From positions 1 through 64,000 of the forward strand of contig CAJZBQ010000026.1 of the NCBI GenBank assembly GCA_914767885.1: 64,000 nucleotides of DNA. The letters run 5' to 3'. The position numbers and the translations under genes are program-made. Source of the stretch: Blepharisma stoltei. Lineage: Eukaryota; Ciliophora; Heterotrichea; Heterotrichida; Blepharismidae. Each line of letters starts with the position of its first letter. Positions within the stretch are counted from its first letter, which is position 1. Shown piece by piece: positions 21,110-33,366 of the stretch. Under the pieces are notes generated by a model. It did no database searches. It was not told where the DNA came from and saw only the letters and a list, made by a program, of their open reading frames with translations.

Positions 21110-23254
21110 AAGGATAATTAAGATCGACTTCATGGAAATTAATTTTTGCAATAATAGATGAAGTGCGATGCAATATACTTCTTTTTCATAATGAGTTAAA
21201 AATTATGAGCTCTCTAAATATTACTATTATTGATATTTAAAGAAAAAATATAATTCACTAATATAGGAAAAATATATTTATAATACTTATTATATTGGGG
21301 AATGGAATTATTTGCATCAAAGAATTAATTTTCCTAAAATACTTTTTTCCTCTAATTAAAAAAGCAAATAAATCTCAAAGTGCATAATAAACGAATTCTC
21401 AATAAAAACATCCAAAACTCCTATAATCACATTCATTTGGCCATCAACCACACTTTGTGAATACTGATCAATCTGGATGATTAGCCCATTAAATCTCAAC
21501 TTTCAGTCGTTTATAAATAGATTAAATCGCTCCAGCTGAAACTCCGAAAATAAATCTAATATAATCAGCTTGAAATAAAGCCATTTCTCCAGTTGAATTA
21601 AGCCCATTGCCAATTCATCTCAAGTCGAATCGTCAGCTTTTTCGAAAAATATTTTGAAAAAATGTGGGAATATTTGGAATTTCTTATGACAGATTGCGAA
21701 CGTTTAATTCTTTGCATGGTGTCTTTTATTGAAACTAAACTATTTCTGAAAGCATATGAGTAAGGCATTTGATTTTGAAGAGAAATCCCAACAGTCTCAC
21801 CTCCACTTTCTGTTGCTCATATTCCTAAGCTGACATATAAAATTGCATGCTTATTAGTTGATTATTTCAGGCCGATTAAGAGTTTGGGCACAATTTTCAT
21901 ATAGATAAGCTATTTACAATAGAAAACAGCAATATCGATAAGTTATAGGGAAAATCTTCATAGGTATTTTGGAGTTAAATGGAATTTTTGAAGGATTTCT
22001 AATTACTTGTCTATGATATTGAGAAAACTTAATACCAAAGCCTTATGACTTTTTGTTTCAAGTGTCAAAGGGCTTCTACAAGAATTCAAGAGCTCTAAAA
22101 TGCATATTTGGCGACCCTAAAATGGCCGTAACAAGAGTGGGCTTGGAGGTATATATTTTTAGCATATCCAGTTTATTTCGAAAATTTGTAATAATTTTCG
22201 AAATCCTTTAAGACCAAAGAGAGAGCATGCTACTAGCGATAAGTTTAGCTTAAGCAAAATAAGTATAACTGGCTTGCTTAATCCTGTAGCTCAACTTCAA
22301 TAGTGCTATTTGAAGAAAAAAACTAATCAAAGACCATAAGCTGGGAGCATATTAAAATGTACATATTTTTAAGTTTAAGGATAGGCGTGATACTGTTACA
22401 AATAATTTTCTAAGACTTATCTTAATAATTTAAACTTTACGAATAAATTGAAGTCTTTATTAGGATTATAATTATAAGCTTAAGTTCGTAAATTAACTCA
22501 TTTCGTAGCTTGCTATCAGAATTTCTTCCATTTAAGCTATTTGTGCAGCCTTAACTTAAGAGCTTAACTTAAAATAACTATTAAAATTATAGCATTATAG
22601 AAGAATCCGCTTCATGAATTTCCCTAACCCAACTTTTATTATAGGGCTAAGTTTTGTACATAATTTATGTCTGATAGTCTGATGAAGTCAAGACTACTTA
22701 GCATCTTTCATTTTCGTGCTTTACCTCTTCCTGTGCTTGATACTGTAAGACCATTAGACCAAACAGGTGCTAGTAGATAAGGTGATAGCAAGGCCGCTTG
22801 AATTTTCAGAGCTTCTGGATTATTAAATAACTAATTGAAGCTAAAATCGAGTCAAAGGTGTATGAGCAATCTAGGGTAGCGAGAAAAATGCCCCTCATTG
22901 AACTGGTATTTAGAGGCTAGATTATCGGATAAGAAAATTAAGTTATTACATATTTATAGCAATGACTAAATTATTTTTTAGTTTAGGCTAAGTCACTGAC
23001 TTTTAATTTTTCAGTGATCTTTAATAGATTTATAATTTTCATTTTCTTTTTCGAAGAAGTTACCTGCACTCGAAACATAAAAAATTGAAGATCTATTTTC
23101 GATAAAACGTGCTTACACGTGCTTTTATTTAAAATTATTAATTTTTAAAAGTCTTTTTCAAATCCCTTTTTAGAGTTCTAAGAGCTGGCTTTTATATCCT
23201 TTTTTAAAATTTATTTCGATAATTCATTTTTATTTATACGGATATAATTACTAA
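21110..23254. repeat. spacer before copy 3; empty sites for two insertions
   Basis: No intact gene. 21330-22960 is a close duplicate of 35990-38480. Here AGTAAG (21769-21774) and TTA (22698-22700) are uninterrupted, whereas in the other duplicate the same points hold a 373-bp SINE-like element and a 516-bp MITE. Minus-strand scraps near 21400-21560 resemble the TmcB-like 3' end (LSFNGLI, VVDGQMNVII). The last 330 bp are the array promoter. Confidence 0.7.
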
Positions 23255-24589
23255 ATGGGAAGGTCGACCCGACTGAAGGCATGCTTTATAATTTTTTGTT
23301 TTTCCTTTGGTATTGCTGCTTATTCTCCTTTTGCAAAATGGGTTTTTACCCCAAACAATCTAGTAGATGGGAAGATCAAAGACTTATCATCATATAGCAA
23401 TATGCCTTTCAGAGCATCAGGAGCTGGTGAAATAATTGCTACATCAGATGTAACTTGTAAAGGTTTTCATACCTATTCTCAAAATGGTTACTACTCAGGA
23501 ATTGCAAGTGCCATTTCCTGGTCCACAGCAGAGCTTGGGGTAAGTATATGAATGAGCTTGCAAGGCAATGGAATCCCAGTTTCACTATATCCTTATTTAA
23601 CCACATTTAAGGATCAAATTTTGATCTTTAAGACACCTTATAATAAAATAAAAGAAGTTCCTATTTCTCAAGGTATGTTTTAGATAGGAAAGTGAATATT
23701 TTTGGTATTTTATTTTATTAAAATTCAAACCCTTTGGACTTGGACAGTTATTTCTCCAGAGTTTTCCGCTTTTAGTTTAACTGATATCACCAGCCCAGGG
23801 AATACAATTATAATTGGCTGAAATATAGATGCAGACTATTATGAGATTCAAGTCTTCAAAAAAGCTACTATAAACTCGTCTATTGTCACTTTATATGACA
23901 TCTCTGATGCTACTTATGATGCTACAACTTCGACTTGTCCAGCTTCTTGCGCCAGTTATTGTCAACCCGAAATGGGATGTTTAAGCTCAACAACTTGCCC
24001 ATGCCCGGCACTTTGCACATGCTCTACAAATGATGGAGTGTGCTCATCTTGTAACGATCCAAATGGTGACCTTGCAAATAAGTGTCAATGCAAAACTAAT
24101 TATGCTCTCGAAGGACTTACTTGTGTCTTAAGTAATTTTTATGCAGATTCTCCTCTCAATTGTGCATTATGAACAGCAGAAAAGGTATGCACTCAATGCA
24201 ATCCAAACTTTTTCCTCTATAATAGCGGCTCTTCTACAAGCTGCTTAGGTAACTTTTATTTAGCTTGTGACTCATGCACTTCTTGCAATGCTAGTCCTAC
24301 TTGCTTTAAATGTGCTGATGTAATTTCTCAATCTGGAAACTCCTGCAGAGTTTACTCAGTTGGGTACAAGTTTAGCTTTGTCTCTCCAAACATTATTGTT
24401 GACTTCGCCTATCCGTTGGCAAAGACTCTAAAAATTAGCAACTTAAAAGCAACAACTGATAGCCAGGATATCGCGACCACTACTTGGCAAATACACTCAC
24501 AAACTGCAAGCCAGCTACAGATTAGAACTGATCTTGTTCTAAGCCAGCTCCCAATCAAGCTTAAATTCAGCTTTGAGCAGGAGTCTTAG
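23255..24589 (+). CDS. secreted LamG-like/Cys-rich protein, array copy 3, intact
   Basis: 439 aa with the 15-nt intron at 23673-23687; TAG at 24587-24589. Signal peptide, LamG-like domain, Cys-rich part and C-terminus as in copy 2. The loop between the second and third conserved blocks is seven residues shorter than in copy 2 (ISLYPYLTT region) and differs strongly, while both ends of the protein are nearly identical to other copies. Variation is thus concentrated in the exposed part of the jelly roll. An extra TGA near 23819 gives IIIGWNIDADYYE. Its C-terminal half is almost identical to copies 1 and 4, suggesting gene conversion. Confidence 0.85.
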
Positions 24590-25066
24590 AAGGATAATTA
24601 ATTCTTCTTTCTTAAGTTCGACTTCGAATTTAATTTTTATCAATAATAGATGAGCATGCTAAAATATATTTCCTTTTCTAACTCGCGCCAAAATTCTAAT
24701 CTCTTAAAAATTGCTTTTATTAAAATTTAAAGAAAAAATCTAAATCACTATTGCAGGAAAAGCTATATTTATTATATTAGCGATAGGAATTATTTTCATC
24801 AAAGATTTAATTTTCCTAAAATACTTCCCTAACAGAATCAAAAGTATATAATAAATGAAATCAGATTAAAGCCACCCAAAACTCCTATAATCACATTACT
24901 TTGGCTATCAACTACACTTTGTAAATTCTGATCAATTTCATTGCTTAGCCTATTAAAGCTCAAATCTAAGTCGCTTATAGCTAGTATAAATGGTGCCTGC
25001 CTAAGAAAACTCCAAAAATCAATCTAGTTATATTTCGAGTTATCAAAAGTTTCATAAAAAGCCCTA
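24590..25066 (-). pseudogene. 3' fragment of TmcB-like gene in spacer
   Basis: Minus-strand relics: FGVFLGR-like context is lost, but LDLSFNRLSNEIDQNLQSVVD and NVIIGVLGGFNLISFIIY can be read with one or two breaks. It joins the DUF4378-derived fragment directly at GCCC-TA-GAAGGATG (25065-25066), with no MITE. Confidence 0.6.
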
Positions 25067-25410
25067 GAAGGATGAATAGGTGAATTTTCCCCAGAGATTT
25101 TCTTTCAGTTTTTGATCTGGATAAATGTTGTTGTGACAGATTCGAATTATTCTCATTTTGCAAATCCAATGTGTGAGGCTTTTTGGGTTTTTTAAAAACC
25201 TGAACGGGAACAGGATATTTGCTAGAATTGTGGTTTTCTGGCCTATATAAAGTGCTTTGTGAAAATATTCTTTTTCCAGTCACAGAAGAGTAGCCTACTC
25301 GTGCCCCTATGAATGAGCGATATGTGGTGGTTACTTCTAAGAACCCTGTGCTTTGGCCTATGAGAGTGCAATTGGCTTTGGTCAACTGAAAAGTTAATTA
25401 CTTGAGTCAT
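25067..25410 (-). pseudogene. duplicated 5' end of the DUF4378-like gene, without the MITE
   Basis: Same fragment as 17495-18117 but lacking both MITEs. EVTTTYRSFIGARVGYSSVTG is readable. An 11-bp deletion near 25363 (CTCTCATAGGCC versus CTCTCCAGGCTCTTTCTTAGGCC in the parent) throws the start codon at 25408-25410 out of frame. Confidence 0.8.
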
Positions 25411-26944
25411 ATTTAAATAGCAATTATTTGAGTTGTTTATAAAGAAACAATAGAAGGATTAAAAAATAGAGGAAAAAGACGGTGATATTTTGAAGGGTTA
25501 TTTATAAAAAATAGTCTCAACGATTGTTGTAAAGGATAATAGTAAAAGTTTCTTATTGTAAAAGATGAAATTCGAAATTCTTGAATTATCAATCAACTGC
25601 TCTTTAACAATGTTAGCCCAATGCTATTTGAAAGTAAATTTCAATTGCAGGTCATAAACTTGGAAGCATATTAAAATACGACCATTACAAAAATTCTTAA
25701 AAAGTCTGTTTGATTTAGCCCAATTCGTGAAAAATCCTTTTTACGCTTAAAGAGAGGTGCTATGCTATGCTGCTAAAAATGATTTCTATGTTTCAGAAAT
25801 AAAAATTGAAAAATCTGAAATTATCATGAGATAGTTTACGGAATAATATTTCCTTGCTTTAATATTTGCTATTATAATAAAGTTTTTATTTATTTTAATC
25901 AACATCCAGAGATAAGCAAATTTGATATCACGAAATTAGCATTCAGCTATTCCGATACTCAGAGCTATAATAATAAATCAAATCAGCATAATGACTTGGA
26001 AAATAATAATAATAAAAATTAAGATTTAAGTTATTCTCAACTTTTCTTCGAAATAATCAAAGAAAAAAGCTTAAAAAGTTTCCTTTCATTGAAGAAGGAA
26101 CCAATATTCCATTCTATTTTAGACATTTTTGTATTCAAAATATCTATTATTCAAGATGCTTACAGCATTTAAAATAGCAAAAGCTTTGCAAAATTTAAAT
26201 GCCCTATTTTAATGAAGCAACTTAATGAGATTTGTTTAAATGATAAAATATAGTTGGCTTGCTTACTCCTGCAGCTCAAACTTCAATATTGCTATTTGAA
26301 AAAAAAAATTTAATTAAAGGCCATATGCTGTGAGTGTATTAAAATACAATCTTTATAAAAATTTTCTAAAATTAATCTAGACTTGTGTATTTTTTCAAGT
26401 TTAAGGATAGGTGCGATATTGCAACAAATAATTTTGTAAGCGTATAAAAGATTAAAAATCGAGCATCATTATGTGACTATAGATTGGATGTAATTTGCAT
26501 TTTAGCCTTATATGGTTCAATTCATAATTTTTAAATCCATTCACATTTTCGAAAGAATTGATCTAAGCTTCTATTTAAGCTATTTGTGCTGCCTTAACTT
26601 AAGAGCTAAAACTTATTGATTGTTGACTTAAAAAGCCACCCTATTATAGCAGTGGCTGACTTATTTTTTAGTTTAGGCTAAGTCACTGGCTTTTAATTTT
26701 TCAGTGCTCTTTAATTGATTCGTAATTTTTATTGTCGTTTTCCAAGAAGTTATCTACACCGAAACATAAAAAATTGAAGATCTATTTTCGATAAAACGGG
26801 CTTATGCGTGCTTTTATTTAAAATTATTAATTTTTAAAAGTCTTTTTCAAATCCCTTTTTAGAGTTCTAAGAACTCGCTTTTATACCCGTTTTTCAAAAT
26901 TTATTTCGATAATTCATTTTTATTTATACGGATATAATTATTAA
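25411..26944. repeat. duplicated upstream region of array copy 4
   Basis: Third copy of the 13416-15021 block, with a deletion of about 100 bp near 26540. No open frame. Confidence 0.75.
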
Positions 26945-28295
26945 ATGGGAAGGTGACCCGACTGAAGGCATGCTTTATAATTTTTTGTTTTTCCTTTGGT
27001 ATTGCTGCTTATTCTCCTCTTGCAAAATGGGTTTTTACCCCAAACAATCTAGTAAATGGGAAGATCAAAGACTTATCATCTAATAGCAATGAGCCTTTCG
27101 CAGGAGATGGTAAAATAATTGCTACATCAGATGTAACTTGTAAAGGTCTTCATACCGCTTCTTCCAATAGCGATTACTGAGGAACTGCAAGTGCTATTCC
27201 CTCGTCCACAGTAGAGTATGGGGTAAGTATATGAATGAGCTTGCAAGGCAATGGAGATCCAGTTTATATAAAACGCTATTATAACGCCATGAAACTTCAT
27301 CAAGCCACATTTAAGGACCAAATCTTGATCTTTAGTCTATCTTATGGCCAAAAGGAAGAAGTTCCTATTTCCGAAGGTATGTTTTAGATAGGAAAATGAA
27401 TATTTTTGGTATATTATTTTGTTAAAATTCAATCCATTTGGGTTTGGACAGTTATTTCTCCAGAGTTTTCCACTGTTACTTTATTTGATGACTACGAACC
27501 AGGGAATACAATTATAATTGGAAATTATATAGATGCAGACTATTATGAGATTCAATTCTTCAAAAAAGCTACTATAAACTCGTCTATTGTCACTTTATAT
27601 GACATCTCTGATGCTACTTATGATGCTACAACTTCGACTTGTCCAGCCTCTTGCGCCAGTTATTGTCACCCCGAAATGGGATGCTGAGCTCAACAGCTTG
27701 CCCGTGTCCGACAATTTGCACATGCTCTGCAAATGATGGAGTGTGCTCATCTTGCAACGATCCAAATGGTGACCTTGCAAATAAGTGTCAATGCAAAACT
27801 AATTATGCTCTCGAAGGACTTACTTGTGTCTTAAGTAATTTTTATGCAGATTCTCCTCTCAATTGTGCATTATGAACAGCAGAAAAGGTATGCACTCAAT
27901 GCGATCCAAACTTTTTTCTCTATAATAGCGGCTCTTCTACAAGCTGCTTAGGTAACTTTTATTTAGCTTGTGACTCATGCACTTCTTGCAATGCTAGTCC
28001 TACTTGCTTTAAATGTGCTGATGTAATTTCTCAATCTGGAAACTCTTGCAGAGTTTACTCAGTTGGGTACAAGTTTAGCTTTGTCTCTCCAAACATTATT
28101 GTTGACTTCGCCTATCCTTTGGCAAAGACTCTAAAAATTAGCAACTTAAAAGCAACAACTAAGGATAGCCAGGCTATCGCGACAACTACTTGGCAAATAC
28201 ACTCACAAACTGCAAGCCAGCTACAGATTAGAACTGATCTTATTCTAAGCCAGCTCCCAATCAAGCTTAAATTCAGCTTTGAGCAGGAGTCTTAG
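26945..28295 (+). pseudogene. LamG/Cys-rich secreted protein, array copy 4, two 1-nt deletions
   Basis: One base is missing in codon 4-5 (GGTGACCCG against GGTCGACCCG elsewhere) and one in the Cys-rich part (GATGCTGAGC against GATGCTTGAGC near 27685). The rest, including the intron at 27377-27391 and the TAG at 28293-28295, matches the intact copies. Two independent frame losses make assembly error less likely. An alternative start downstream (MTRLKACF would need GTG) could rescue only the first break. Confidence 0.75.
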
Positions 28296-29052
28296 AAGGA
28301 TAATTAATTCTTCTTTCTTAACTCCCATAATTAATAATTTATAAAAACTTATCTTCATTATTCGTTTGTTTTCTCAAAACTTTATCCAAGACTATTAGCT
28401 ATTATATTTGCGAATAATTGATAAAATTTTATTTAATGAAATACATGAATATATATTAATGTATATATTAAATAAGCGATAGTTAGAATAAATTTATTGG
28501 ATTTTTTTAACATAAATTTCTTCACCTTATACAAGCATCTCATAGTCTTCTAAAACAAAATCGTAAAGTTTGGAGAAAAACATCTAGAAAAATTATTTTC
28601 AATATTTTTATATTAAATTCTCATTTTTTTTATCCATATTGGATGTAAGTTCGACTTCGAATTTAATTTTTATCAATAATAGATGAGCATGCTAAAATAT
28701 ATTTCCTTTTCTAACTCGCACCAAAATTCTAATCTCTTAAAAATTGCTATTATTAAAATTTAAAGAAAAAATCTAAATCACTATTGCAGGAAAAGCTATA
28801 TTTATTATATTAACGATAGGAATTATTTTCATCAAAGATTTAATTTTCCTAAAATAAAAGTATATAATAAATGAAATCAAATTACTTTGGCCATCAACTA
28901 CACTTTGTGAATTCTGATCAATTTCATTGCTTAGCCCATTAAAGCTCAAATCTAAGTCGCTTATAGCTAGTATAAATGGTGCCAGCTTAAGAAAACTCTG
29001 AAAATAAATCTAGTTATATTTCGAGTTATCAAAAGTTTCATAAAAAGCCCTA
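28296..29052. repeat. 3' flank of copy 4 plus TmcB-like scrap
   Basis: Repeats the downstream sequence of copy 1 (16377-17133) almost exactly, including the minus-strand TmcB-like remains at 28770-29050. It ends at the TA where the next MITE starts. Confidence 0.65.
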
Positions 29053-29439
29053 ACTCCCCCCCCCTCCGTGAGTGAACAAAACCATTAGAAAAATCGCTAT
29101 TTTTTGCCCCAAAAACCTACCCTCCGTGAGTGAAAAAAAAATTTTTTTAATACAAAAATCTTTTATGGAAAAAAATTTTGATATATAAATGATAATTAGT
29201 ATAATGAAATCTAGTGCTAATTCTGTTTAATTTTGAACGAATTGCATTTTAAAACATAAATTTTATAAATTAAATAAATATTTGCTTTTCCAATTTTTGC
29301 AAATTAGGATTTTTTTAAATTTCGAAAAAAAATATTTTTTTATAAAATTTATATATATATAAATTTTTTAAAAAAAAAATTTAACCCTCCTCCGTGAGTG
29401 AACAAAAATTTTTTTGTTCACTCACGGAGGGGGGGAGTA
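29053..29439. mobile_element. MITE, subfamily B
   Basis: TA at 29051-29052 and 29438-29439. Left end ACTCCCCCCCCCTCCGTGAG, right end GTTCACTCACGGAGGGGGGG plus AGTA. The empty site is in the parental TmcB-like locus at 45194-45195 (AAAAGCCC-TA-AATAAAAATG). The right terminus folds into a hairpin (GTGAGTGAACAAAAA with its complement). No coding capacity. Confidence 0.85.
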
Positions 29440-30360
29440 AATAAAAATGTTTCGCTTGAAAACGATAAGTAAAACCCTAATGCATTTTGCTATTTTCTTA
29501 AAACTTGATTGGTCTACGCTCTTGAAGCAATCGGCTAGACAATTAGAGAATTATGAATTAGGCACCATCAATTTATTGATAAAAATTATATGTTTAAGTT
29601 CATTTCAATACCAAATTTTCAGAATTAATTCATTTTTATCTAGCTAAATCATATTTGTTGATAGATTATATTAATAATTCCTTGATATGAACAACAATAG
29701 ATGGGCACATAGTTAAAATAATTTTAAATAAAATAATAGAAGAGCTATTTATTTTGAGCGCATAAAACTGTAAACCTAAATATTGTAAATTCTAGATTAC
29801 CTCTTGACCATTTGAGAAACATTGAGAAAAATCTGGTTTTATTAAAGCAACTAGGTCATTAAATAATGTTTTCAAAGGGATTCCTACCAAGCTGTCGCCT
29901 TTATTTTTTGTGAATTTTCTGTATAAGACGAAATTTCAAAAATTTCTGTTAAAATTGCGATCTCGTGCTTTGTTGGCTTGAAAGTTAAAATGCTGACGAT
30001 ACTATGATTAACAGAAGTTATGAGACTTTTCTTATAAACTCTAATATAAAATAGAAGGAAGATTCAAGAAAATCCTTCTTTTAAATCAATATTTGGATTC
30101 GAACTAAATTGCAGTCAAATATAAATTCCTTTGCAAGCTCTTCTTATAATAGGAAATATAAAGATTCGCTAAATTATTTCCTACAAGGAAATTTAAAGGA
30201 GTTTATAAGATTTCTGAAGCTTTTTTGTTAGCAAAAATAATTGTCCCAAAACTCTCTTCTTTATATGAGATGATAAAAATTCCATTAATATCGATTAAAA
30301 GCTGAAATCTTGGCTTCATCAATATAATTTTTGTAAATTCTATCGAATTATTGCAATTTG
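29440..30360 (-). pseudogene. longer relic of the TmcB-like gene
   Basis: 29440-29560 is a duplicate of 45197-45310 and 30330-30365 of 45325-45375, both on the minus strand of the TmcB-like locus. The sequence between differs, so this is a rearranged, non-coding remnant. I see no frame longer than about 65 codons that matches. Confidence 0.5.
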
Positions 30361-30708
30361 TTATCAATTCGGATGAATATCGGATAAGAAAATTAAGTTA
30401 TTACATATTTATAGCAATGACTAAATTATTTTTTAGTTTAGGTAAGTCACTGACTTTTAATTTTTCAGTGCTCTTTAATAGATTCATAATTTGTTATTGT
30501 TTTTTCGAAGAAGTTACCTACACTCGAAATATAAAAAATTGAAGATCTATTTTCGATAAAATATGCTTACGCGTGCTTTTATTTAAAATTATTAATTTTT
30601 AAAAGTCTTTTTGAATCCCTTTTTAGAGTTCTAAGAACTCGCTTTTATATCCGTTTTTCAAAATTTATTTCGATAATTCATTTTTATTTATACGGATATA
30701 ATTATTAA

Positions 30709-33366
30709 ATGGGAAGGTCGACCCGACTGAAGGCATGCTTTATAATTTTTTGTTTTTCCTTTGGTATTGCTGCTTATTCTCCTTTTGCAAAATGGGTTTT
30801 TACCCCAAACAATCTAGTAGATGGGAAGATCAAAGACTTATCATCTAATAGCAATATGCCTTTCAGAGCATTAGAAGATCATGAAATAATTGCTACATCA
30901 GATGTAACTTGTAAAGGTTTTCATACCTATTCTCATCTATGGAACTGCAAGTGCTATTTCCTCGTCCACAGTAGAGCTTGGGGTAAGTATATGAATGAGC
31001 CTGCAAGGCAATGGATACCCAGTTTCAATATGACCTTCTTATGGAGAAAATCTACCTTATTCAACCACATTTAAGGATCACACAATCTTGACCTTTAAGA
31101 CACCTTCAGATGAAATAAAAGAAGTTCCTATTTCCGAAGGTATGTTTTAGATAGGAAAATGAATATTTTTGGTATTTTATTTTGTTAAAATTCAAACCCT
31201 TTGGACTTGGACAGTTATTTCTCCAGAGTTCTCCGCTTTTAGTTTAACTGATACCTATTTATCTATATTATCGAGCTGCAAGAGCAGCCATGCGACCCAT
31301 TCGAGTCTTATTTAAGTCAATCTGTTATCTTAATCTGCTTCAGTTTCACAACATTGAGCCGTCCTTGTTCGTGATGCATTGCTCTGCACTTTCACCTGCA
31401 TTTGATACTTCAACCCTGTCTATCTCTTGTACCACTTCAGATTTGTATCCTCAATTTTATGTAAGATTTCAGCCTCTGGGCAATGCGTCTCGCTTATCCC
31501 CTGCAAATCTGCATTAATCGCCTTGAGGAATCTCACTATCTGATCCCTTTTTTTGCCTAATCCCATGTGCGTTGATGTGGGCAGCCGTCAAGACCTTGCT
31601 TTCCTTTCTTTTCATTCATCTCATCGGCTGAAAGCTAAGTCCAGCCTCTTTAGGTGCTCGCCAGTGCATGTAGAGTTGTTTGCTTTTATCCTCCTCTATA
31701 TTCATTCTTCTACCTAATATCTCGTCTGCTACTAGTTTATGCTGCTTCTTCTCTTCCTCCTTTGCTTTCCCTTCTCAGACAATCCGCCTTTATTCTATCT
31801 TGCCTCTTTTCTCTATCCTCTGGTGTCCAACATCGTTGTGCCCTATTTGCTTGCATAACTAGCATAATAAAGGACCTCGCATGGTCTAAGTAGATCCTCT
31901 TGCCATTGATTGGTTAATTTACGTCCTCCATTCTCGCAAATTCCCCATAAATCTTGTGCCTCGAGTCCTGATTAAAGTGGACTGTGTAAAGAGCTTCACC
32001 TTCTCTCTAATTATGTTATCCGCTATGACCTCTACCACCTTGCAATGACTGCTCAGAAAGTCAATTGCCTCTTCTATTGCTACTTCTATTGGTAATATCA
32101 CTAGCACTTGGCATTTTTGATAGTTCAGCTCTCCGTTTATACCCATGGGTCCCACAGGCACTTGCAATTTCTGACTGTCTCTTTCTATGGCTACTTTGCC
32201 TTGGTCCTATATGTTCTCCTAATTTTGTCATTGATGAAAATCACTATTGTGTATCCTGATGACAGCTTCTACTACATCGTAGAATATCCCTGGATTTGCT
32301 ATCGTCTCAAGAACTAGCATCAGAGCCAGTATAGCTTATTTTTCTCCTCCCGATCTCGCTTGATTCCATATTTAGACAAGTAATCTTCATCGAATTTTTT
32401 AGCAGCTACACTTCCTGAGATTCTGGTAAGGTTTATGTTAGGGCAGCAAATCCAAAAAATGTCCCTCTAGCGCTTAATTTCCAAATGCTGTACTTCTGCA
32501 TCTTAGGCAGCCATAAGTACGACAGTCTTCTTCTTTAGCAGCTTCATTTAAAGAAAATTAGTTTAACTGATACCACCGGCCCAGGGGATGAAATTATAAT
32601 TGGAAATTATATAGATGCAGACTATTATGAGATTCAATTCTTCAAAAAAGCTACTATAAATTCTTCTATTGTCACTTTATATGACATCTCTGATGCTACT
32701 TATGATGCTACAACTTCGACTTGTCCAGCTTCTTGCAATACTTATTGTCACTCCGATGTGGGATGCTTGAGCTCAACAGCTTGCCCATGCCCGGCACTTT
32801 GCACATGCTCTGCAAATGATGGAATGTGCTCATCTTGCAACAATCCAAATGGTGACCTTGCAAATAAGTGTCAATGCAAAACTAATTATGCTCTCGAAGG
32901 ACTTACTTGTGTCTTAAGTAATTTTTATGCAGATTCTCCTCTCAATTGTGCATTATGAACACCAGAAAAGGTATGCACTCAATGCAATCCAAACTTTTTT
33001 CTCTATAATAGCGGCTGCATAGGTAACTTTTATTTAGCTTGTGACTCATGTACTTCTTGCAATGCTAGTCCTATTTGCTTTACATGTGCTGATGTAATTT
33101 CTCAATCTGGAAACTCTTGCAGAGTAGACTCAGTTGGGTACAAGTTTAGCTTTGTCTCTCCAAACATTATTGTTGACTTCACCTATCCTTTGGCAAAGAC
33201 TCTAAAAATCAGCAATTTAAAAGCAACAACTACGGATAACCAGGCTATCTCGACCACTACTTGGCAAATCCACTCACAAACGGCAAGCCAGCTACAGATT
33301 AGAACTGATCTTATTCTAAGCCAGCTCCCAATCAAACTTGACTTCAGCTTTGAGCAGGACCCTTAG
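30709..33366 (+). pseudogene. LamG/Cys-rich secreted protein, array copy 5, split by a LINE fragment
   Basis: The 5' half (30709-31255) has an internal deletion near 30940 that shifts the frame (CTCATCTATGG where others have two Tyr codons), and the intron at 31140-31154. A 1329-bp insertion follows, after which the gene resumes at TTTAACTGATACC and runs to TAG at 33364-33366. A 12-bp in-frame deletion lies near 33015. Doubly disabled. Confidence 0.8.
31241..32569 (-). mobile_element. APE-type non-LTR retrotransposon (LINE) fragment, 15-bp target duplication
   Basis: The insert is flanked by perfect 15-bp repeats AGTTTAACTGATACC at 31241-31255 and 32570-32584. On the minus strand, around 31600-31420, the sequence reads (with a frame change) HINAHGIRQKK, then DQIVRFLKAINADLQGISE, then THCPEAEILHKIED: the N-terminal part of an apurinic endonuclease domain, whose ETH motif is diagnostic. 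Upstream (32167-31919 minus) an 82-codon frame may be ORF1. No reverse transcriptase is present. Base composition is clearly less AT-rich than the host gene. The fragment stops at its 3' side, which is unusual for a LINE. Confidence 0.75.

Noticed and set aside
31290-32317. Several plus-strand frames in array copy 5
   Set aside because: They are antisense to the LINE fragment; no domain is readable in them.
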